In this document: positions 51,573-63,100 of the stretch, in pieces | How the letters are laid out: the number at the start of each line of letters is the position of its first letter | Numbering within the stretch: position 1 is the first letter of the stretch | Assembly (NCBI GenBank): GCA_014706295.1 | Contig: JACSVZ010000001.1 | Location: 42,188,383-42,252,382 of the forward strand | DNA from: Lycocorax pyrrhopterus obiensis | Taxonomy: Eukaryota > Chordata > Aves > Passeriformes > Paradisaeidae | Length of the DNA stretch: 64,000 bases | Direction of reading: 5' to 3' | Notes under the pieces: generated by a model | Told to the model about the DNA's origin: nothing | The model's input: only the letters and a program-made list of their open reading frames with translations | The model's database searches: none | Made by a program: the position numbers and the translations under genes

Positions 51573-52139
51573 TCACGGAATCACAGAATCATTTTTGTTA
51601 GAAAATACTTCCAATATCATCGAGTCCAACCTTTGACTGAATACCACCCTATCAACTAGACCAGGGCACTAAGTGCCACATCAAGTTATTTCTTCAATAC
51701 TTCCAGGGATGGTGGCTCCACCACTTCCCTGGGTGGTACATTCCAATTTTTAACAACCCTTTCCATAAAGTAATTCTTCCTGATGTTGAACCTGAACCTC
51801 CCCAGGGGCAGCTTGAGACTAAGTCCTCTTGTCTTGTCACTGGTTGCCAGGACAGGAGACCAAACCCCACCCAGCTACAACCTCCTTTCAGGCAGTTGTA
51901 CAGTGATAAGGTCTCCCCTGAGCCTCCTTTTCTCCATTCTAAACACCCCCAGCTCCCTCAGCCACTCCTCACAGGACACGTGCTCTAGAGCCTTAACCAT
52001 GTTCATTGCCCTTCTCTACACATGCTCCAGTTCCTCAATGTCTTTCTTGAAGTGAAGGGCCCAGAACTGGGCACAGAACTTGAGGTGTGGCCTTACCAGT
52101 GTCAAGTACAGAGGAAAAACCACTTCCCTGGTCCTGCTG
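51573..52139 (-). mobile_element. CR1 LINE, 3' part of the long copy F
   Basis: A minus-strand CR1 whose 3' tail starts at 51573 (TCACGGAATCACAGAATC). Moving right it follows CR1 through the 3' UTR (ATCATCGAGTCCAACC, then CCACTTCCCTGGGTGG) and the end of the ORF (AGGTCTCCCCTGAGCCTCC, CACAGAACTTGAGGTGTGGCC) to GGTCCTGCTG at 52139. There the match stops abruptly. The expected continuation is found again from about 52701, so this and the next CR1 piece are probably one insertion split by foreign sequence. The subfamily differs from copies A, B and C. Confidence 0.93.
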
Positions 52140-52700
52140 AATTACTCTTCAGCATAGTACAAGAGTTTCTTCATATGTCGAAAGCAGAAGTGGAGCAAGG
52201 TGATAAGCCTAAAGAGAAGTATCTATAAGGAGCAAATAATTTTAGCCTCTAGAGCCCCAGGAAGGCTGTTTTTCCTGCTGGAGAGGGTCAGAGGAAGCCT
52301 TGATGAGGCTAAGATTATGGTTCCATGCACATTAATACCAACCCTAAGCATTGCTGAATCACTAGAGCAGTACAAAACAGGTTTGGATCAGGCATGAGCC
52401 AAACAACTAATCACATTTTTGCCTAATTATTCTGAAATTTCTCCAGCTGCCCCCTGTGCTTTAGAGACCACCAAAGCCAGTTCCAACTGACTGATGTTGG
52501 AGAAATCCCTTGCATCCTGAAGTCCACTGAATCCAACAGCCTCTAAAAGTTGTCAAATAATGCTGCTCATTTGCCTTAACGTGGACACATATCCAGAAAG
52601 GCAAACTGTAGGGATCTCTCCACTCAGAGAGGCAAAGCACGGTCATGCTGTAGGCCACTGGAAATCACCATAAACTTCTTCCAGATGACAGACTTAGCTG
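52140..52700. other. Unidentified insertion of about 560 bp inside CR1 copy F
   Basis: The segment separates two CR1 blocks that would be only about 70 bp apart in an intact element. I recognise neither CR1 nor a known LTR in it, and see no clear terminal repeats, A-tail or target duplication. Candidates are an eroded solo LTR, a non-autonomous element, or DNA captured during repair. The right edge is uncertain by about 25 bp because the flanking CR1 is diverged there. Open frames inside are short and unrecognised. Confidence 0.6.
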
Positions 52701-53847
52701 ACTTGGCAGACTACAGGGTGGCCTACCATTGCTCATGTTTAGTGGCTGTCAACCAGCACCCCCAGGTCCTTTTCCACCAGGCAGCTCTCCAGCCACTCTG
52801 CCCCCAGCCTGCAGCGCTACATGGGGTTGTTGTGACCTAAGGGCAGGACCTGGACCTTGGCCTTGTTGAACCTCATACCTTTGGTCTAAGCCCATGGATC
52901 CATCCTATCCAGATCGCTCTGCCAAGCCTTCCTACCCTGCAGCAGACCAATCCTCCCACCCAGCTTGGTGTCCTCTGCAAACTGACTGAGGCTGCACTCG
53001 ATCCCCTCATCCAGGTGGTCATTAAAGATATTAAACATGACTGGCCCCAGTGCAAAGCTCTGGGGAACACCACTTGTGATTGGCTGCCAGCTGGATGTAA
53101 CTACACTCACCACCACTCTCTGGGCCCAGACATTCAACCACATTTTTATCCAGCAAAGACTGCACCCATTCAAGTAATGAGCAGACAGTTTCTCCAGGAG
53201 AATGTTGTGGGAAATGGTGTCAGAGGCTTTCCTGAAGATTACAACACCACAGACAACACCACAACCTCTCCCTCATCGGGTAAGTGGATCACCTTACCAT
53301 AAAAGGAGATCAGATTGGTCAAGCAGGACCTGTCTTTCACAAAACCAGGCTGGCTGGGCCTGATCCCTTGGTTGTTCTGCACATTCTGCCTGTTGGCACT
53401 CAAGATGATCTTCTCCATGACCTTCCCTGGCACTGAGGTCAGACAGACAGACTGTACGGATCCTCCCAGATCCTCCTTCCAACCCTTCTTGTAGATGGGT
53501 GTTACATTAGCTAACCTCCAGTCAACTGGGACCCCCCTGGTTAGTCAGGATTGCCAGTAAATGATGAAAAGTGGCTCAGTGAGTCCTTCTGCCAGCTCCC
53601 TCAGTACACTCGGGTGGATCCCATCCAGCCCCATAGACTTCTGTGTGTCTGAAAGGTGTAGCAGGTTGCTGACCATTTCCCCTGGGATTACGGGGGCTTC
53701 ATTCTGCTCCTTATCCCCGTCTCCCAGCTCAGGGGGCTGGGTACCCTGAGAACAACTGGTCTTACTACTAAACACTGGGGTAAGGAAGGCATTAAGTACC
53801 CCAGCCTTTTCCTCATCCTCTGTCACTGTTTCCCCATCTCAGCTGTA
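52701..53847 (-). mobile_element. CR1 LINE, reverse-transcriptase part of the long copy F
   Basis: Read on the minus strand this is the CR1 reverse-transcriptase region, from the segment before LNAF (near 53800) down to the part encoding FAEDTKLGG (about 52975) and beyond to the resumed match near 52740. Together with 51573-52139 it gives about 1.7 kb of CR1, the longest copy here, still much shorter than a full element of about 4.5 kb. It is 5'-truncated at about 53847 and directly abuts another CR1 piece. Frameshifts split the coding region among several frames. Confidence 0.93.
52886..53833 (-). pseudogene. Broken CR1 reverse transcriptase (ORF2 remnant)
   Basis: The intact protein copies CR1 RNA into DNA at a nicked target. 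Three successive minus-strand frames carry recognisable pieces in the expected order. Frame 53545-53826 contains KSMGLDGIHPSVLRELAEGL, the N-terminal part of the reverse-transcriptase domain. Frame 53239-53433 contains MPGKVMEKIIL and SCLTNLISFY. Frame 52886-53173 contains [17 protein letters not shown] and then FAEDTKLGG. In active CR1 the last motif is FADDTKLGG as I know it, so one catalytic aspartate is replaced by glutamate. The shifts between frames, this substitution and the 5' truncation show a dead copy. There is no sign that it serves the host. Confidence 0.88.
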
Positions 53848-54013
53848 AGAGACAATCACTAAGTCCAACTGCCTGACCACCTCAGGGCTGACTAAAAGTT
53901 GAAGTGTATTATTAAGGGCATTGTCCAAACATCTCTTAACTACTGACAGGCTTGGGGCATTGACCACCTCTCTAGGAAGCCTCTCTAGTTCCAGAGTTTG
54001 ACCACCCTCCTGG
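53848..54013 (-). mobile_element. CR1 LINE 3' segment of a 5'-inverted copy (G)
   Basis: The plus strand AAGTCCAACTGCCTGACCAC, then TATTAAGGGCATTGTCCAAA and TTGACCACCTCTCTAGGAAGC, is the reverse complement of the 3' part of another CR1 subfamily. On the minus strand it encodes RLPREVVNAPSLSV and CLDNALNN, the end of the CR1 ORF. The terminal tail repeat is eroded or missing where it meets copy F at about 53847. At 54013 the orientation flips to the next segment. Confidence 0.85.
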
Positions 54014-54249
54014 CACATGCAAAGTCCTGCCTGAAAGAAGGAATAACCTAGTGCACCAGGACACACTGGGGACTAACAGGTGGAAAGCAGCTTTGCAAAG
54101 AAGGCCCTGTGGATCCTGCTGGACACCAAGCTGGTTATGAGACAGTAATGTGCCCCGGGCAAAGATGGCCAGCAGACTTCCGGGCTTCATTAGGAAAATC
54201 ATTGCCAGCAGGACAAGGGACATGACCCCTCCCCTCTACTTCAACCCTA
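54014..54249 (+). mobile_element. CR1 LINE upstream segment, inverted relative to its neighbour (H)
   Basis: On the plus strand this is the CR1 region that lies upstream of the part encoding [63 protein letters not shown], then ATTGCCAGCAGGACAAGGGA, ending with CCCCTCTACTTCAACCC at about 54249. It belongs further 5' in the element than segment G yet points the opposite way, with the two internal ends joined. This is the layout of a 5'-inverted insertion. It is diverged and non-coding now. Confidence 0.82.
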
Positions 54250-56005
54250 CCTGTCTACCCCTAATTTGATGAAAACAAAAAAAAATGAGTTGAGGAAAGT
54301 AAATATTGGCAATTACACTTTCCCTCTCAATTTTTGAGTGTAAACCAGTTTACTCTGTGCCTTCCTCTTATTTTTTTTTTAAATCTGACTGAAATATTAG
54401 ACCTTTCTCTTATTTCTATCACATTTCCTAAACAAGCATAATTTAAAATATAATATTCAATGAATTATCTCCTTCACCTTCCTCACATACATATAAATGT
54501 TCATCAGTTCCTCAAACACCTCTTTGTCCTTTTGGTTCTGATTAAACTGTTTTCTTCTGTGCTAAAATGCGGGTGACAGTACCTAAGAAGTAAATAGAAA
54601 ACCTGGCAGAGAACCATGGAGTGATACGTCACTAGTGATAACAATCATCAGTCTTTTGATTATTCTAATACAGAAATCTGTGTTCATTTGTGCCCAAGTA
54701 ACAAACACATACCTTGGTCTAAGCAATTTGACAGTTTCTGACCTGCAGATGTTAAAACCCATGTATGAACCAATAAATCTGGCTATTAAAAAGAAAAAAA
54801 AGCTGAAGTGAAGCTGGGATTTTATTACTTCACTGAATCAGATCATTAAAGCTGAGTTATAGTCCATAACAAACCAAATGGATGAAATTATGAAATGCTG
54901 GTTCTTTGCCAAAAAAAATTAAAGCACTATGGGTTTATTTTTATCTCAGAAAGTCAATGCTCGTTCACTTAGCAGCTTTCCCAGATGCAATGAAAATTTA
55001 AATGGAAAGCTCTAGGCAGTATTATTAAATGATTTCCTCACTCTTTGATAGAGAAACATGCGGAACACAGATATCTTAATACAGAATATGTATAGATAAT
55101 GCACCCACATAACCTCAGTGGGATAGAAATGGGCTGAAGAGAAACAGATGTCTGTTGCAAGAAACTGGGTTTCTGTCTGTCATTCCAGCCTTTGAAAGAA
55201 AACAGAGGAAACTGTGTATGTAAATCCCATCTATAGTCGGCTTCTGTTTTTTGAAAACAGACTAAAATCTGTCACTTGTCCTTCATGTTTTCAGTGGAAC
55301 TTCTGTAGCGAGACTTTAATCTCTAAATCCTGCCAAGTATCACAGGATCTTCAAACATATATGAGAAGATACACATGATCAGACATGGAAAGGAATAATT
55401 TTCCTTCTTAATGAATCCTACAGTCTCCTGTTAGACAGAGTTTTAGTGCACCGATGCATAGGACACTTTAGAAGGGAGAGCAGATAGGAAACTACAGAAA
55501 CTTGACCTTGCAGTAACTGTTTTTAGTATCCCTCACACCTTAATTTGAAAAAGAAATTTATTGCACATGGACTTCTGACTGCAGTGTTACCTAGCAGAAT
55601 ATGACTTAGAAGTAGTATTTCCAGTAATATTCTTTTTTAGACGTGGCCAGTAACAGTGAACTTGGGCCTAAAAATCCTCTTCACTGTAAAGGGAACTGAT
55701 GAACCAGTCAACCTGGTGTAAAGATCACATCATGCTGATCATATTCAATCCATGCTCAAAATCAGGAAGGAAGCTGTACCCCAACCTCAGTCATTAGGTC
55801 CCAAGGTCCAAGTCCATGCATTCAAGCTGGAAAGCTTAGGGGCTTAGGGGTTTTCCATATTAACAGGAGAACATAAATAATGAGCTGTGAACTACTTGTA
55901 CAGTACATGGGAATGGTTTACACTAGCAATATCTGTTTTATTAGTGTTTTTACTAAAATTAACTTATAATGTCCTAAAATTAGTGAAACAGAAAATCTGA
56001 AAGAA
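54250..56005. other. No gene seen; AT-rich unique-looking DNA
   Basis: No recognised transposon, exon or RNA gene. A short T run lies near 54370 and A-rich runs near 54275 and 54790. The sequence leads into the G-rich minisatellite at 56006. Confidence 0.55.
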
Positions 56006-56067
56006 GGGAGGGAGGGGAGGGGAGGGGAGGGAGGGGAGGGGAGGGGAGGGAGGGGAGGGGAGGGGAG
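56006..56067 (+). repeat. G-rich minisatellite, 19-bp higher-order unit
   Basis: Sixty-two bases of only G and A on the plus strand. After a first GGGA, the unit GGGA followed by three GGGGA (19 bp) is repeated exactly three times (56010-56066), with no mismatch. The tract contains thirteen G-runs of three or four with single-A spacers, well above what the usual G-quadruplex pattern requires. Perfect repeat copies suggest recent expansion or ongoing slippage. Confidence 0.97.
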
Positions 56068-58313
56068 TTATCTTTATCTATATAAGCATTTTTTCTTTGC
56101 AGTTCATGTGTGGATTGCAGTTTAGTCCTGTGCATGTCCCAACAGACATTGGCCCAAGGTACGTTTTTTAAAATACTTACTTGTATGTCAAAGATTCAAA
56201 GCTACTGCACAGAGCACATGTACCTTACTCCTTAATGCATCAGGCAACACAATTTAGAGGTAAAACACTACCACTGAGACGACTACAAAATATTGTAGCA
56301 AATCTCACATCCTTGTACTACGCAGAAATTCTATTCCCTTGTTCAAAACTGAAGGCTTCATTTCCACATATAAGCTTCAGTCTTTTAAATTCTAGGAAAA
56401 AAAATCCTCTGCTAGAGAAATAAAAATAAATCTGTCAAAACAAGTACAGAAAAAGTAAAGATTTTTTTTTTCTTCTTTAATTGACAAGTCTATAACACAG
56501 ACATTTTCTGCTTCATTTATCTGTGGCTGAACTATAAAAAACCATTTCAAAGTGTTTTCAGTGACCTGTAAGAATAGGATTGTAGAGTTTAATAGTCACA
56601 GCATTTCAGGATCACATAATACTCTGTCACCCAGCAGGGTAATGTCAGAAAGGGACAGTTGTCCTTATTCTTATGGAAGGTATAGCAACTGTGATAATTC
56701 CTCCTTAAAATAGTTTCAGTTCCCATGATTGCTTGATCCCTGGGAAAGATAGCTGGCAGAAACATTACATTAGCTTCCTATATGCTTGTTCTAAATTCCA
56801 AAAGTTACTTTTTCATTAGGAGATATGTCTGCAAATAATTCTCAATAGGTTCCTAATTTCTACGCATGTAATTTTTAAATAATACCAACAGTCCAAGTAC
56901 CTGATGAAAAGAATTCAGAAAATTCTAAATTTTGTGGTTCCTTCTGCATCTTAGCACAGGGCTGGTTTTGGGTTGTTTTTTGTTTGTTTGTCTCTTTGTT
57001 TAGAAACTAATTTCAAATTAATTGGAAAAATAAATACTTTGACTTAAAACCTTTTTGTTATAAAGAAAAAAAATCTAACTCTGAAAGAGATTCATAAGAA
57101 GAATCAGTTTGAATTAAAACTGGGTGTTTTTTCTTTTGGCTTGGTTGCCTTAATTTTTTCCCTACAACATTTGCTCTATAAATATGAATGATATAAGCTT
57201 AAAATTACCCAACCCAAACCTCAAAGCAGAGAAATGTCCTTGAATATTCAGTGCTGCTAGCAGTAGTTAGCTATTATGGTACAAATTGCAAAACTCAAGT
57301 ATGGGCCACTCAATCTAAAACATGTCTCTCTTTGGGAAAGAAAAGGACAGAGCACATACATTCCTCAGAATCACTTTTTCACTGCTTTTGCTGGCTTGTG
57401 GTCTAACATTTCCATGCGTCTTTAAAAACTGCAGGCATAAGACTCAGGCAGACTAAACACACAAAACACACCAAAGTTGATGTTTTGTGATTTCCTCCTT
57501 GCTTTCAGGGTATTGGAATTAATTAAACCTGAAGCTTCTCTAAAGCAAACATCCTACCCCAAAGTTAAGTACTCTATTTTTATATTTGCTTGGAATATTC
57601 CCCCCAACACATTTGCTTGTTACATTTGCAATGAGCTAACCTGTCAATCAGAAGACAGGTCATACTCATGGTATTTCACAGGCCCAGAGCAGTAGAAAAA
57701 TACAGAGTATATGGGAAGCCTCCTAAATTGTTTATGCATCAACAGTGCAAAACTGCTATCCCTGCAGTTCTTCACGCTTCATTTGCTATCCCCATTTCCA
57801 CCTTATACCACAACACTCCCTGAAAATGTTTCCCTGTTCCTGCAAAGCTGGTCAGCTGTGCTACAAGAGCAGAAGGGCAGCCACCTGAGCTCTCTGTGGA
57901 ACAAAAGAGGGCTAGGGATTGATGTTCCACAAGGCTTGTGGCTTCAGCTGTCTTCCCAGCTGACTTACAAGGACTTGTCTCAGGACGAGTATCTTTTGCA
58001 GACCAGCCTGCAGCTGGGGAAGCTGAGGGCATGGAGCTGAGGGAGTCAGGAAGGAAATACTGGAATAGGGTGTCTGCAGGAACAGAGCCTTTATCACATG
58101 CTGTTCCTTTGCATTTTGGTGCTAGCTCATTGTGAACATTTAGGTGGCTGAGCAACTGGAATTGCTATAAAGTGCTTTTATTGATAAGATATGTTAGAAA
58201 ATGGTTATCTAGAGACATGCATTGGGCATACGCTACCAATGAGAGCCTTTAATTTTTAGCACATGAATTTTAAACTCATAATTTTCCTCCTGGAGCATGT
58301 AGCTGCACATGTG
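56068..58313. other. No gene seen; GC-richer patch at about 57700-58150
   Basis: Mostly AT-rich unique-looking DNA. Between 57711 and 58155 open frames of 109 codons (plus) and 127 codons (minus) overlap in a GC-richer block. Neither resembles a protein I know, and open frames on both strands of one block are better explained by base composition. Confidence 0.5.
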
Positions 58314-58421
58314 GAGGGTTTGTTGTTTGTTTGCTTGTTTGGGTTTTTTTTGTTTGCTTGTTTATTGGTTTGTTTTCTTCTTTTTGGGGGAGGTTGGTTT
58401 TTTTGTTTGTTTGGTTTTCTT
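58314..58421. repeat. G/T-rich tract with degenerate GTTT repeats
   Basis: The plus strand is built almost wholly from T and G, mainly GTTT and GCTT units with T runs of up to eight. It is a degenerate simple repeat. The 62-codon frame over it is a low-complexity artefact. Confidence 0.9.
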
Positions 58422-60079
58422 AAGGAATCCTCAGATTTAAGAAAGGGGTGAGTGCAAAGAAATCTTTAGATGGGCAAACAAAATGATTATAGCAGAGAAC
58501 TTAACTAACAAAACAGTGCAGTAAGGAGATGGCAGCAGGTTTTTAAATGACATCTCTTTTTCTAAAACACTAAATTAGACATTGCAATATTCTGATTGTG
58601 AGATAAGAGTTTATGTAAACAAGCCTATAAAATAAATACAGCGTATATATAAAAAAGACTTAAAATAGTTTATAAAATTTAATTAAGACCATGACTAAAT
58701 CAGATATTTTTTTCCTAGATTTGGAGAATTGCCTGCCCACAGTCTGTCTGTGCTAGAATTATTCTTCATAGGCAGTTTATGAAATAAAAGAATTAGCTTC
58801 TTTTGCCTTCTATCAAGGCCCTCCGAATTCTGTTGACAACTTGACTTCAATACAAAATGGATTTTCATGGGTACTAAAAATGCCTGGGGAAAAAAAAAAT
58901 AGGAGGAAAAAGGAATTCTAACTGAAAGCTAATACAATGAGAAAATGTCATCTGTGGAAATACATATGTTTAAAAGTAGGAAAAAAAAAGAAAATTGAAG
59001 TTGAATTATGCTTCTAAATCAGATGTAGAGAAAAACAGTTCACCCATTCCAAGAAATGATCAAACTACAATCCAAGTATCTAACTCACACAAGTTTATGT
59101 GCCAAAACTTCAAACTAGTTCCACAGCTTCCTTCCAAATTTTGGGAGTGAAAAACCCTCTCTAATTTGATGGAGTAGCCCATTGCTGTAAAGCAGTTTCA
59201 ATTATGCAATCCTTCCCCGTGCTTCACAGGATAAAAGATTTTATGATTTATATCTTCACCTTGTACAAATAATTTGAAATTAGCCAGTACTGTTATCCTG
59301 AAGAAATAAAGCATGCAATTGGTAAGATCGCATTGTTATGAAAATCCCTTTATAAGCACAACATAAGAGTGATTGTATGGCTTGCACTGATTTTCACATC
59401 TGAGCAATTCAGATATTGAGAAACATATTTCTCATCTATATGGACTATTGGGTTTATGCTTCCTTTTCTAAAGTTTTGATTTAATAAGCATGGTTGCTGA
59501 ATTCTGTTATTGAAGAACGGTAATTCAGAAATAACTCTTTTTTTGACTGGAGGAGTTCTTGCTGCACTATATTGCAAGGCACACAGAAATCTATAAGATT
59601 CAAGTTACAATAATACAACACAACACAGCTGAGCTGTATAGAATAATATTCTGAATCCACTGTCAACCAGCCAGAGTGAATACTGCCACTTCAGGAACCA
59701 TGAGGGTTGGGACAAATTTGTGACATTGAAAGGAACATACGATCGCTTTTAACCTTGTATGTTCATTTTCAAGATTATGAATCTGCATACACTCCTTTTT
59801 CATTATTCTATTTTTCCTGGCAGTAAAATTTTTCAACAGAATTTTTCATTGAGAAAAATTAAACTACAGTATTGCAACATCATTTAAATATTCCTTGGCC
59901 ATCAAAAGTAAAGAACTGTAAGTTTTTATGTAAAATAACTACAAATTAGTTTCTAGTCCCACCTTGTTAACAGTGTATCAATTTATATTACACCAAATCC
60001 TGCAGTTGTTCCTTATTTTTCTTTCTTTTAATTAATATTACTACCATGAACTCTAACCATAAATCAAGACCTTGTTGTG
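58422..60079. other. No gene seen; AT-rich unique-looking DNA
   Basis: No recognised gene or transposon. Short A runs occur near 58890 and 58981. Minus-strand frames at 59350-59577 and 59481-59666 are short and unrecognised. Confidence 0.55.
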
Positions 60080-60103
60080 AAAAAAAAAAAAAAAAAAAAA
60101 AAA
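60080..60103. repeat. A24 homopolymer
   Basis: A run of 24 A. CAAGAC occurs on both sides (about 60065 and 60104), but only nine other bases lie between the copies, so this is not convincing as the tail of a retrocopy. It is more likely a simple mononucleotide repeat. Confidence 0.9.
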
Positions 60104-63100
60104 CAAGACTGGGAGAAAAAAAACAGAAGAAATTATACAGATTGAGCATTATAAGAGAATGGAGACAAGCTGTTGTTCAAAAGAAACTAAAATTGGGAAC
60201 AATAATAGACAATAGAAATATGTAGCACATGAATAGCACAGAAGATGACAATTTTGCTGTTACTTTGTGGACATTTCAGCAAAATGATGAAAGAGGTTTG
60301 CTTCAGGATATAATTCCTAATTATATTCTATATTCCTAATAAGAATCAGGGGCAGACCAATGATGGAGGCTGGTTGTGAGCCAGTTGTCTGTTTGAAATG
60401 ACCTGGTGAGAAGAAGGGATGAGCTATGAAGTTAACAGAAAGCTTATTTTAATTTAATATAAAGGGAGATCCAATGGATGACTGCAAAGGGAAATTTAAA
60501 AACTTCAAAAAGAGAGGTTGGAAGAACAATCTTTACAGCATTCTGAAAACATTAGCAAGACTGCTGAGCAGAAGAAACACTGCATTGGTCAAGGCCAGAA
60601 AAGGATGACACAAGATGCTGGGAGCCTGGATAAAAGAATGTCAATGCAAGAAAAAGACGTATATTTGGTATAATGTACAATTAGTCCAAAATATTTGGGC
60701 GTAGGCTGGACTAAATTGCAAACAGAGACTGATATCTGCAGTTCATACAACACCTTCTCAAAGGAGAGATGCTGCTGCAGAGATAGGTAATGCAGGTGAA
60801 CTTAAGAACAGATAATGTTCTTACCTGGAGGTACCAGAGAAACAAGGTTTTAGCTTGAGTGGAAGGAAACAGGATTGGTATTGATAGCAAATTACATGCC
60901 TTCCCAGTAGAAAAAGAAATAGTACATTGGATTTCTGTTAGATGAGATTACCCTGAGGTATGGCATAGTGGAAGGAGGGAATGGACAGACTCTACAGACC
61001 CTAGAGGACCTTCAGCTCAAACTAGTATATTGGAAGGGAAATAAAGAAGCAAAGAATAAGAAAAGAACAGAGGCCTGGGAGCAGAGATTGAAAAGATTTC
61101 AAGAAGACAGGAGAGCTAAGAGTGAGGGAAAGAGAGAAGGTAAAAACTAATCCTTATAGCATAATTCAGCTTGGAAAAACCATTCTCATGAGGGCTTTTT
61201 CATTAGAGTAGGATAGAGGTTACAGGAAAGAACAAGGCAATTGCCATGCATGTACTCTGTGATCTTACTTTGCTGTTAGCATAAAGTGAGATTCAGCTGC
61301 TCAAAAAATTAGACATCTAATTGTGAGCAACTTACCTTAGGCTCTCTTTCTAGATAATTTATCAGATCTATTTTAAGAGATAATGAATCACACTCTGGAA
61401 GGAGCTTCAATTGACTTGAAGTGGGACATAGACAAAGAGCAATTATATGCACATACTAAGGCAGCAATCCTACCACAAAGATCTATGTAAATCTGGCTTC
61501 AGGTTACTGTTCTCTCCTCTTGCATGTTCTTCCATGAGTTGGCTTTGACTATAATGTCTATGGGAAGTGGATTAAGTGGAAGTGGATCCGAATTTCTTTC
61601 CAGTATTAGAAATATTTTTTTTCACCAACTTAAGCATAGGTTTTAATAGCTACATTATTTGTTTCTATACCCTTGGTCTGCCTCTCCTCTTCATATAAGG
61701 AGTGGCTATAGGGCAGAGGGATGAAATGTCTGTTGTGCACAAGAAAAAAGCTTTAATCCTCAAAAATAGTAATAATAATAAAAGACAGTTTGTAAAAATA
61801 TCTACATTAAGCTATTACTGTCTTTTATTTAAAAAAACTATCTGATCACCTGCTGCTACAAAATTCACCCAGGTCTGCTTTGGGTGCCCTGAACTGATGT
61901 ATTTTGGACACCAAAGCACCCTTGCTGTGCACAGCACACTGAACAGTAGATGTTGCAGTGCCTGCAAATTTTATGAGCACTTAAGGGGCTGTTTCCTACA
62001 TTATTTTTTCATTATATACCATTTTTGTACAGAACTGCAATGATTTTAACTGCATAGCAGTGATTTTCCTAGCACAGCACAAGTCTGACACCTGAGTACC
62101 AGCACATCAGGATTGGTCCACTGCACAAAGCATCAACTTCTATTATTAACTGAAACTGTCATATCTGTTTTGCTTTTGTCTCTGCCTGATCTGCACCTGT
62201 ACAAAAAGAAAGAAAAAAGCTCTGAACGTTGCCCCTGTTGCAAATGAAGGGCTAAGCTTCAGTGTTCCTGTCACAGCTCTGCTGAAATGTTGGTCCACAT
62301 GACAATGAGAAGACATTCAAAGATTTGCAGCTTTATTAAAACTAGGATTTTTCTAAGTAATATGTGTCTACTCTAACAATTTTTGTTTGTTATGGGCTAA
62401 TATATTCCTATTATTTTGTTCATGGCACCAGATCTTCATGCAACTACACCTTTCTTTTTGATTGTCTTAGAAAATCTAGAATTTTCAAAACTAAATTAAA
62501 CAAAAAAATAATTTACTTCAGGTTATAATAGTTTCCATACACGCTTGCAATTATTTGATTCCAGTGAAGAAGAAACCATTGCTTTTGTATTTTTCCAGAA
62601 ATCATCAAGTTTAGTCAGAAAGTGAATAGTGTGAATCTATAAAAACTTAACAGCAGTGGTAAGTTTCACTGATGCAACTACTCATTGATATCACTTCATG
62701 GTATCAAGTGTTTGAAACAACCTTGCTTCTAAGAAAATTTTCAGAGCACCAGTACTTTGAAGTGTGAAGGCTATAAAAATGCAGCTGAGATACATCTTCA
62801 GACCTCTGACTGAACTATGTAGCCTTTACAGTTAAGAATGTCTTTCTCATTATGACTGTACCTTTTGGTAAAGATGTAGAGAATCTTGATTTTTGGCTTT
62901 TAAATTCCATATGCAGTTCTTTTTCGTACTGTTCTCCTAAGGTAATTTGTTTCTTTCAGCAATATAATCCAAATTTCAGATTTTGTCTTCTGTGTCTTCA
63001 TATATTCTTTCAATGACAGAATAACAACATATTCCACATGGTTTTATGTTGTATTTTTAAGAGCTTCATTTTGAATAAAGAACTACCAAATTTTCTGCAG

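Noticed and set aside
58263..58451. Hydrophobic small protein
   Set aside because: The frame is a translation of the G/T-rich tract; its Phe/Leu/Cys/Gly bias comes from the simple repeat.
60060..60110. Poly-A tail of a processed pseudogene
   Set aside because: No coding-like sequence or convincing target duplication precedes the A24 run.
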